A DNA stretch of 64,000 nt, from the NCBI RefSeq assembly GCF_017875955.1, contig NZ_JAGINK010000001.1:3936501-4000500 (forward strand). The letters run 5' to 3'. Below are positions 16,862 through 23,675 of the stretch, in pieces. The position numbers were made by a program, and so were the translations under genes. Position 1 is the stretch's first letter; every line of letters starts with the position of its first letter. Source of the DNA: Pseudomonas sp. BP8 (GTDB lineage Bacteria; Pseudomonadota; Gammaproteobacteria; Pseudomonadales; Pseudomonadaceae). The notes beneath the pieces are model-generated. The model searched no databases. It was given only the letters and a program-made list of their open reading frames with translations, and had not been told where the DNA came from.

Positions 16862-17749
16862 TCAATGCCGGGCGGCGTCTTCGTGACCTGCCATCTGCCC
16901 AAAGCGGCCGGCATGGAAGTCATCAAACGACTCAGCGATCTCTGCCTGGCTGTTCATCACGAACGGACCATAGCCGACAATAGGCTCGTCAATTGGCTCG
17001 CCGCTGAGCAACAGCACGACGGCATCGTCGAGTGCCTCGAGCTGAACATGCTCACCCGCGCGCTCCAGCAGCACCAGGCTGGCAGGCCCGGCATCCCGTT
17101 CAGCGTTGATCCGGACATTGCCACGCAATACCACCAGCGCGGCGTTACGACCGTCGGCGATCGGCAGTTGCAACTGCCCCCCTGCCTTGAGCTGCAGGTC
17201 CCAGACGTCCATCGCGGTGAAGGTCCGCGCCGGGCCGGCGTGGCCCAGGTAGCTGCCGGCGATCACCCGCAGGCTACCGGCATCGTTTGCCAGTGCCAGC
17301 AGCGGGATGTCGCTGGCGAGGAGGGTCTGGTAACCCGCTGCGGCGCGCTTGTCGCGGGCCGGCAGGTTGACCCAGAGCTGGACCATCTCCAGTGCGCCAC
17401 CGCTGCGGGCGAAGGCCGGCGAGTGAAACTCTTCATGGATGATGCCGTTGGCAGCGGTCATCCACTGCACGTCACCAGGGCCGATGAGGCCTCCGGCGCC
17501 GGTCGAGTCGCGGTGCTCCAGTTCACCCTGATAGACGATGGTCACGGTTTCGAAGCCACGGTGCGGGTGCTGGCCGACGCCGCGGCGAGCGTCGGTCGGG
17601 GTAAATTGATGAGGCCCGGCGTAGTCCAGCAGCAGAAATGGACTGATGTGCTTGGCCAGGTCGTCGTAGGTGAACAGGCTGCGCACCGGGAAGCCATCGC
17701 CTACCCAGTGAGCATTCGGGTTCTGCTGAATACCCAGGATTTTTTTCAT
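16862..17749 (-). CDS. pirin-family cupin protein
   Basis: A 295-residue bicupin of the pirin family. The N-terminal domain keeps the metal ligands in QHPHRGFET and NGIIHEEFH (two histidines in the first motif, a histidine and a glutamate in the second). Bacterial pirins have been linked to quercetinase activity or redox sensing, but no substrate can be assigned here. The ATG at 17749 follows GGAGACTTCT. It is oriented like the downstream-lying monooxygenase and binding-protein genes, with a 107-bp gap from the monooxygenase stop, so co-transcription is possible but not certain. Confidence 0.88.
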   Translation of the reverse strand: MKKILGIQQNPNAHWVGDGFPVRSLFTYDDLAKHISPFLLLDYAGPHQFTPTDARRGVGQHPHRGFETVTIVYQGELEHRDSTGAGGLIGPGDVQWMTAANGIIHEEFHSPAFARSGGALEMVQLWVNLPARDKRAAAGYQTLLASDIPLLALANDAGSLRVIAGSYLGHAGPARTFTAMDVWDLQLKAGGQLQLPIADGRNAALVVLRGNVRINAERDAGPASLVLLERAGEHVQLEALDDAVVLLLSGEPIDEPIVGYGPFVMNSQAEIAESFDDFHAGRFGQMAGHEDAARH

Positions 17750-17856
17750 GAGAAGTCTCCTCTCTTGACTGGGGATAACCTTACCTATGAATGCAATACT
17801 GCGGTAGATGGAGGAAATGGCATTGATCGTCCCATCAATAGAACGACAAAAGCGTC

Positions 17857-19179
17857 TCAAACTGAAGCGAATTGCTCAATCTCAAGGCCAAGACTTTCCC
17901 GCAAGGTGGTCCCTTCATAGGCAGTCCGGTACACCCCACGCGCCTGCAGCAATGGCACCACCTCTGCGGTGAAGCGCTTGAACTGCTCGGGGTGGCCAAG
18001 ATAGATGTTGAACCCATCGAGCGCGCGCGCCTCGAACCACTCGGTCATCTTCGCCGCGACGGTTTCGGCCGAGCCGACAAATGCCCCTGGGCGCAGTTGG
18101 CGGCCGAACTCGACAGCTTGGCGCAGGCTGAAGCCTTGTTCTCGGGCCTGATCGGCAATCCGCTTGGCATTGGTGAAGAAGCTGCTGCGCGCAGCCTCCA
18201 GACTCTTCTGCGGGAACGGCGCGTCCAGTTCGTACTGGCTGAAGTCATGCCAGCCAAAGTTGCGCCCGAACTCCTTGAGTGCCAGCTCGAAGCTGTGATC
18301 GAGCTGATGATAGTGGCGCTCGATCTCGCGTGCCTGCTCATCGGTGTCACCCACGTAGATCTCGGCACCGGGCAGCACCAGCAGTTGCTCCGGGTCACGG
18401 CCAAGGCGCTCGGCGCGGGCTTTGACGTCGCGATAGAACGCCTGCCCCTGCTCGATGCTCGCGGCGTGGGTAAAGATCACGTCGGCGGTGGCTGCGCCCA
18501 ACGCGCGGCCCTGCTCGGAATCACCCGCCTGGAATATCACCGGCTGGCCCTGCGGCGAGCGCTGGATGTTCAGCGGCCCCACCACCGAGAAGTGCTCACC
18601 CTTGTGCTTCAGTGCATGCAGCTTGGATGGATCGAGAAAGCGCCCGCTGGCACGGTCGCGGGGGAACGCGTCCGTTTCATAGGAGTGCCACAAACCCTGC
18701 ACTACTTGCACATGCTCCTGGGCGCGGGCGTAGCGGGTGTCGTAGTCGTAGTGTTCGTCACGCCCGTAGTTGCCGGCGGTGCCGGCGTCACCACTGGTGA
18801 CTACGTTCCAGCCCGCGCGCCCTTTGCTGATCAGGTCCAGCGAGGCCAGACGGCGGGCTACGTTGTAGGGCTCGTTGTACGAGGTGGTCAGGGTACCGAC
18901 CAGGCCGATGTGTCGCGTGCTCACGGCCAGCGCCGAGAGCAGGGTCAGTGGTTCCAGCCGGTTGAGGTAGTGCGACGGCGAACCCGGGGTAATGAACTGG
19001 CTGTCGACAATGAACATCAGGTCGAACAGCGCTGCCTCGGCCTGCCGGGCGATGTCGATGTACCAGTCGATATTGACGCTGGCATCGGCGGGTAACTGCG
19101 GGTCAAGCCACAGGTTGTGCCGGCCCGGGCCACCGCAGCCCATGGTCAGCGCGCCCAGCTTGATCTGTCTCTTGCTCAT
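17857..19179 (-). CDS. FMN-dependent monooxygenase, NtaA/DmoA/DszA family (second copy)
   Basis: A 440-residue luciferase-fold flavin monooxygenase, a distant paralogue of the one at 13.4 kb. It shows KLGALTMGCGGPGRHNLW at the N terminus, LISKGRAGWNVVTSGD in the middle and IFQAGDSEQGRALGAATAD further on. It needs reduced FMN from a reductase not encoded nearby. GCAGGAGCCGCAC before the ATG fixes the start. The binding-protein gene ends 16 bp upstream, so the two form an operon read leftward. A C-S bond-cleaving role on an organosulfur compound is inferred from this pairing. Confidence 0.87.
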   Translation of the reverse strand: MSKRQIKLGALTMGCGGPGRHNLWLDPQLPADASVNIDWYIDIARQAEAALFDLMFIVDSQFITPGSPSHYLNRLEPLTLLSALAVSTRHIGLVGTLTTSYNEPYNVARRLASLDLISKGRAGWNVVTSGDAGTAGNYGRDEHYDYDTRYARAQEHVQVVQGLWHSYETDAFPRDRASGRFLDPSKLHALKHKGEHFSVVGPLNIQRSPQGQPVIFQAGDSEQGRALGAATADVIFTHAASIEQGQAFYRDVKARAERLGRDPEQLLVLPGAEIYVGDTDEQAREIERHYHQLDHSFELALKEFGRNFGWHDFSQYELDAPFPQKSLEAARSSFFTNAKRIADQAREQGFSLRQAVEFGRQLRPGAFVGSAETVAAKMTEWFEARALDGFNIYLGHPEQFKRFTAEVVPLLQARGVYRTAYEGTTLRESLGLEIEQFASV

Positions 19180-19195
19180 GTGCGGCTCCTGCGGA

Positions 19196-20188
19196 TTATT
19201 CGGTATGGGCCTGGGCGGTACGAATCACCTCAGCCTGTTGCGCCTGGGCAGCAGCAGGCAGCAGGGCCGCCGCGAACGAGGTGTCGAACAGGCTGGCGGC
19301 TGGGTATGACTTGATCAAGCCGAGCCCCGCGAAAAAGTCCACGGTCTTCTGTGCATTGGTGATCACCTGCGGGTCGAGTGCGGCGACGTCGGTGCGCGCC
19401 CGGGCAAACCAGACCCGGGCAATCTCGCTGTCGGCGCGGGTGCGCTTGGCCCAGGCGTCAGCATAAGCCTGGGTGTTGGCCGGATCGCTCAAGGTCCAGT
19501 CCCGGGCTTTCTTCAAGCGTTGGAGGAAGTCGCTGATCTGCGCGCGCTTGTCGTCCACCGACTTGGCGTTGGCGACCACGAAGCTCTGTGCCGGGATCAG
19601 CCCCTCTGCCGTGGCCAACACGCGCGCACCCTGGCGCTCCTGTTGGGTGACATAGGGTTCCCAGGTGGCGATCACGTCGACCGAACCGCCATCCAGCGCA
19701 TGCGAGGCGTCCAGCGCACTGAGATAGCGCAGGTCCAGGGAGTCACGCGGGACGCCGGCTTTATCCAGGGCAGCGAACAGCAGCTGCTGGCTCCAGGAGC
19801 CCTTCCAGATCGCCGCGCGCTTGCCGCGCAGGTCTTGCAGGCTATGGATGTCGGAATCCTTGCGCGCCAGGATGGCCACGCCGCCGAGGTTCTGCCGTGT
19901 CACCGCAATCACCTTGATCGGCGCCCCCAGGGCGCCGAGAAACAACGGCGGCGCATCGCCGAGCAGGCCGATGTCGAGGCTGCCGACATTGAGCGCTTCG
20001 GCAACCGGGGAGCCTGCGGTGAACTGCTTCCACTCGAGGGTATAAGGCAGGCCTTCGAGCACGCCGGCGGCTTCCATCACGGCACGGGTGTTGAAGCTCT
20101 GGTCGCCGACCACCAGGGTTTGCGCGGCGGCGGCAAAACTCAGCGAGCTGGCCAACACGCCGGCGGCCAATTTTTTCAGATAACGCAC
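19196..20188 (-). CDS. ABC transporter periplasmic binding protein, sulfonate/nitrate type
   Basis: A 330-residue exported binding protein of the SsuA/TauA/NitT class. The GTG start at 20188 follows TGGAGACGAAC and gives a compact signal peptide (VRYLKKLAAGVLASSLSFAAAAQT); a longer reading to 20248 would add non-signal sequence. The mature part has TLVVGDQSFNTRAVMEAAGV, and DLRGKRAAIWKGSW in the hinge region. It is first in the leftward operon with the monooxygenase. The ligand is presumably an organosulfur compound. No permease or ATPase gene accompanies it. Confidence 0.88.
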   Translation of the reverse strand: MRYLKKLAAGVLASSLSFAAAAQTLVVGDQSFNTRAVMEAAGVLEGLPYTLEWKQFTAGSPVAEALNVGSLDIGLLGDAPPLFLGALGAPIKVIAVTRQNLGGVAILARKDSDIHSLQDLRGKRAAIWKGSWSQQLLFAALDKAGVPRDSLDLRYLSALDASHALDGGSVDVIATWEPYVTQQERQGARVLATAEGLIPAQSFVVANAKSVDDKRAQISDFLQRLKKARDWTLSDPANTQAYADAWAKRTRADSEIARVWFARARTDVAALDPQVITNAQKTVDFFAGLGLIKSYPAASLFDTSFAAALLPAAAQAQQAEVIRTAQAHTE

Positions 20189-20503
20189 GTTCGTCTCCAG
20201 ATGCCACTTGGGGCATATCAGGCCGATCCGCGCGTGCGGTCTCGTCACTTGGGGGCTTGATTCGGATAGCTTGGCTATGCCTTTTGAATCTAAATAATCG
20301 ACTTTTTATAATCTAACTTGGTTAATGATGCCCTGTGAAATTCGTTTTAGGCATAACCTCATGCCTTTGACATGCGTAGATTTCAAAACAAAAATACGTA
20401 CCTGTAAATGCTTTGTTTGCATATTAGCTTATGAATATTTTGCATTTTGAGAATATTCAGCCAGTTGTTAGGGTGGTCGCAAACCGTCAGCCGAGCCTGA
20501 ACC
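20189..20503. promoter_or_regulatory. divergent promoter region with an inverted repeat
   Basis: This 315-bp AT-rich gap separates the leftward binding-protein operon from the rightward dioxygenase-rhodanese operon. It contains the perfect inverted repeat AGGCAT-N6-ATGCCT at 20349-20366, directly abutting TTGACA at 20367-20372, a good -35 for rightward transcription, although the facing -10 (AAAAAT region near 20390) is poor. A further ATGCCT occurs at 20277. A shared regulator acting on both operons is likely. Confidence 0.5.
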
Positions 20504-21112
20504 ATGAGCCAACCTTTACGCCTGGAGCGCCTGCGCCACTTCATCGGCGCCCTTTCCGACCTGATCGAGCAGAACCCCGACGAGGCCACCCTGCTCGACC
20601 GCGGCCAAGGCCTGCTGGCCAGCCTGGTCGCGGTAGATGACTGGTTGCCCGAAGCGCTCGCCCAGCCAAGCCCGGATCGCTATCAGCAATACCTGCTGCA
20701 TTGCGATTCTCGGCAACGTTTTTCGGTGGTCAGTTTTGTCTGGGGCCCTGGTCAGCGCACGCCCATCCACGACCATCGGGTCTGGGGCCTGATCGGCATG
20801 TTGCGCGGCGCCGAATACTCCCAGGGGTTCGCCCGCAGTGAACAGGACGGCCTGCTGCCTGCCGGGGCGCCGGTGCGCCTTGACCCTGGCCATGTCGAAG
20901 CGGTGTCGCCACGCATTGGCGATGTTCATCAGGTGCATAACGCCTTCGACGATCAAGTGTCGATCAGCATTCACGTCTATGGCGCCAATATCGGTGCGGT
21001 ACATCGCGCCGTGTATGCGGTGGACGGCAGCGAAAAGGCGTTTATTTCCGGCTATTCCAATACCCTTCTGCCCAATATCTGGGACCTGTCCAAAGAGAAC
21101 CCTGCCCAATGA
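20504..21112 (+). CDS. cysteine dioxygenase-type thiol dioxygenase
   Basis: A 202-residue cupin of the bacterial type I cysteine dioxygenase family, oxidising cysteine (or 3-mercaptopropionate) to the sulfinate with non-haem iron. Iron ligands are visible in TPIHDHRVWG (His89, His91) and a third histidine in GDVHQVHN (His142 or His145). The gene ends in ATGA shared with the rhodanese gene start, so the two are translationally coupled. The ATG has only a weak ribosome site. Some Pseudomonas members prefer 3-mercaptopropionate, and sequence reading alone cannot separate the two activities. Confidence 0.87.
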   Translation: MSQPLRLERLRHFIGALSDLIEQNPDEATLLDRGQGLLASLVAVDDWLPEALAQPSPDRYQQYLLHCDSRQRFSVVSFVWGPGQRTPIHDHRVWGLIGMLRGAEYSQGFARSEQDGLLPAGAPVRLDPGHVEAVSPRIGDVHQVHNAFDDQVSISIHVYGANIGAVHRAVYAVDGSEKAFISGYSNTLLPNIWDLSKENPAQ

Positions 21113-22698
21113 GCACAGCCACCCTTCGCAGTTTTCACGCTATCCGCAGTGCCCTGCTCGCCCAGGAAGAACTGGCCCTGATCGATGTGCGCGAGGAAGA
21201 CCCGTTCGCCCAGGAGCATCCGCTGTTTGCCGCGAACATCCCGTTGTCGAAGCTCGAACTGGAAATCTTTGCCCGGGTACCGCGGCGCGACACCCGCATC
21301 ATTGTCTACGATGATGGCGAAGGCTTGGCCAGCGTCGCCGCAGAGCGCTTGCTGGCGCTGGGCTACAGCGATGTGGCCCTGCTTGAAGGTGGCCTGGCGG
21401 GGTGGCGCGAGGCCGGCGGTGAACTGTTCCGCGACGTCAATGTGCCGAGCAAGGCGTTCGGCGAGCTGGTCGAAAGCGTACGCCATACCCCCTCCCTGGC
21501 TGCCGAAGAGGTCCAGGCATTGCTTGAAGCCAAGGCCGATGTGGTGGTGCTCGATGCGCGGCGCTTCGATGAATACCAGACCATGAGCATTCCCGGCGGG
21601 ATCAGTGTACCGGGAGCAGAGCTGGTGCTGCGCGTGGCAGAACTGGCGCCCAACCCATGCACTCAGGTGATCGTCAATTGCGCCGGCCGCACGCGCAGCA
21701 TCATCGGCACTCAATCGCTGCTCAACGCTGGCATCGCCAACCCGGTAGCCGCCCTGCGCAACGGCACCATCGGCTGGACCCTGGCCGGTCAGCAACTGGC
21801 GCACGGTCAACAACAGCGCTTTGCCGAGGTATCCGAGAGCACCCGGAGCAATGCCGCACAGCAGGCGCGCAAGGTAGCTGACCAGGCCGGTGTGCTGCGC
21901 CTTGATCGCCAGGGCCTGAGTGCCTGGCAGGCAGAAACCGCGCGTACCACCTACCTGTTCGATGTACGTACCCCTGAGGAATACCTCGAAGGGCATCTGC
22001 CGGGCAGCCGTTCGGTCCCCGGAGGGCAACTGGTACAGGAGACGGATCACGTTGCCAGTGTGCGCGGTGCGCGGATCGTGCTGGTCGATGATGACGGCGT
22101 GCGCGCCAATATGAGCGCATCCTGGCTGGCTCAGCTGGGCTGGCAGGTGGCGGTGCTGGAGGGCGTATCGGCGGCAGATTTCAGCGAGACTGGCGAGTGG
22201 CAGGCACCGCTGCCCGCCCTGGCGCAAGTCACTGAGATCAGCGTTCAGCAGCTGCAGACCTGGCTCAAGGAGCCTGGCACGGTGGTACTGGACTTCACCG
22301 CCAGTGCCAACTACGTGAAGCGGCACATCCCCGGTGCGCATTGGGCTATTCGCGCCCAGTTACCGGCCGCGCTGGAGCATCTGCCGGTGGCCGAGCGGTA
22401 TGTGCTGACCTGCGGTAGCAGCCTGCTGGCGCGCTTTGCCGCGGTCGACCTGCAGGCGCTGACGCACACGCCGGTGTATCTGCTCGAGGGCGGTACCGCG
22501 CGCTGGATTGCTGCCGACCTGCCGCTGGGAAGTGGCGAAAGCCATCTGGCCGTGCCGCGCAGCGATCGTTATCGTCGGCCTTATGAGGGTACCGACAATC
22601 CGCGTGAGGCAATGCAGGGGTATCTGGATTGGGAGTTTGGCCTGGTTGCCCAGTTGGAGCGCGATGGCACCCATGGATTCCGGGTGCTGCAAGGCTAA
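21109..22698 (+). CDS. four-domain rhodanese-related sulfurtransferase
   Basis: A 529-residue protein made of four rhodanese modules at about 10-105, 130-235, 275-360 and 395-490. Modules two and four keep a cysteine at the active-site loop (NCAGRTRSIIG and TCGSSLLAR). Modules one and three have aspartate-rich loops there (YDDGEGLAS and VDDDGVRAN) and should be inactive, so it looks like two tandem pairs of a degenerate plus an active domain. There is no signal peptide, so it acts in the cytoplasm. The start overlaps the dioxygenase stop by four bases. It likely handles sulfane sulfur or sulfite from thiol breakdown. Confidence 0.88.
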   Translation: MSTATLRSFHAIRSALLAQEELALIDVREEDPFAQEHPLFAANIPLSKLELEIFARVPRRDTRIIVYDDGEGLASVAAERLLALGYSDVALLEGGLAGWREAGGELFRDVNVPSKAFGELVESVRHTPSLAAEEVQALLEAKADVVVLDARRFDEYQTMSIPGGISVPGAELVLRVAELAPNPCTQVIVNCAGRTRSIIGTQSLLNAGIANPVAALRNGTIGWTLAGQQLAHGQQQRFAEVSESTRSNAAQQARKVADQAGVLRLDRQGLSAWQAETARTTYLFDVRTPEEYLEGHLPGSRSVPGGQLVQETDHVASVRGARIVLVDDDGVRANMSASWLAQLGWQVAVLEGVSAADFSETGEWQAPLPALAQVTEISVQQLQTWLKEPGTVVLDFTASANYVKRHIPGAHWAIRAQLPAALEHLPVAERYVLTCGSSLLARFAAVDLQALTHTPVYLLEGGTARWIAADLPLGSGESHLAVPRSDRYRRPYEGTDNPREAMQGYLDWEFGLVAQLERDGTHGFRVLQG

Positions 22699-22734
22699 AC
22701 CAACTGATGGCTTCTGGAGCTGCTTTGCAGCCCT

Positions 22735-22960
22735 TTCCGACCAGTCCGGCGCCCCGGCAAGGCCGCTCTCACGGAACTAACACTATTGATTGATTTATTG
22801 GCCCCCTGTAGGAGCGGGCTTGTCCCGCGAAACCGGCAAAGCCGGTGCCATTCACCATGGTGGCTGGACTGGCCTCTTCGCGGGACAAGCCCGCTCCTAC
22901 AGGGTTCTGCTAAATCAATCAGTTAGCGTTCGTTCTGTGGGAGCGGCCTTGCGGGGCGCC
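22735..22960. repeat. composite REP element
   Basis: The gap from 22699 to 23009 has no gene. It holds an inverted pair of 27-base REP units (22805-22831 and 22877-22903) enclosing AACCGGCAAAGCCGGTGCCA and CATGGTGGCTGGAC, preceded by a decayed REP remnant (22746-22775) and followed by a GTGGGAGCGGCCTTGCGGGG half unit (about 22936-22955). The same order of parts recurs at 27711-27861. Confidence 0.85.
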
Positions 22961-23009
22961 GGACCGGTCGAAAAGGGCCGCAACGCGCCCCCGGAAGTAA
23001 TCATTTAAA

Positions 23010-23525
23010 TCACTGCACGACACCACACGCTACCCGCGCGCCACCACCGCCCAGTTTCTCGGGGTGGTCGCTATGGTTATCGCCACCGGCATGCACCATC
23101 AGCGCATGGCCCTTGAAATCAGACGCCTTCAGCCGGGGGGCCAGCACCGGGTAGGTCGCTTTGCCGTCAGCACCGACGTACAGCGCCGGCAAGTCGCCCC
23201 GGTGCCCACTGTCGTCATACGGACCCTTGTGGGCATTGGTCTTGTCCGGGTCCCAATGGCCGCCGGCAGCACCTGCCGGTACCGCCTTGCCGTTTTCCGT
23301 TGCGGGAGCGCAAGACGGGTTCTGGTGCAGGTGGAAGCCATGCACGCCTGCCGGCAAGTCCTTGAGATCAGGCGTCAGCAACGTGCCGTACTTGTTCTGC
23401 TCGATGCTCACCGTGCCGATGGACTTGCCTGGGCCATCCGGCCCCGCCAAGGTCAACTCCACCGTCTGGGCCGCCTGGGCAAGGCCAGCGCTGGCCATCA
23501 GGGCCGTCAGTAGCAGTGCTTTCAT
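23010..23525 (-). CDS. sodC: periplasmic Cu/Zn superoxide dismutase
   Basis: A 171-residue exported enzyme dismutating superoxide in the periplasm. A signal peptide (MKALLLTALMASAGLAQA) is followed by the SodC core. Copper and zinc ligands are visible in GFHLHQNPSC, GGHWDPDKTNAHKGP, GHRGDLP and HALMVHAGGDNHSD, and the disulfide cysteines in NPSC and VACGV. All ligands appear intact. GGAGATGACAC lies before the ATG. It stands alone, 150 bp from the end of the TonB receptor gene on the same strand. Confidence 0.95.
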   Translation of the reverse strand: MKALLLTALMASAGLAQAAQTVELTLAGPDGPGKSIGTVSIEQNKYGTLLTPDLKDLPAGVHGFHLHQNPSCAPATENGKAVPAGAAGGHWDPDKTNAHKGPYDDSGHRGDLPALYVGADGKATYPVLAPRLKASDFKGHALMVHAGGDNHSDHPEKLGGGGARVACGVVQ

Positions 23526-23675
23526 GTGTCATCTCCTTCGGGGGAAGTTTGGTGTCATGCCGTTGCACAGCCATTCGCCTGGAACAACTGGCACTACAGA
23601 TAGGACTGCCAAGGTTGCCAGCGATTCCATCCAGCCACAGTCAGAAACATTCGCGTTACAAGTAGGACATTTGCC

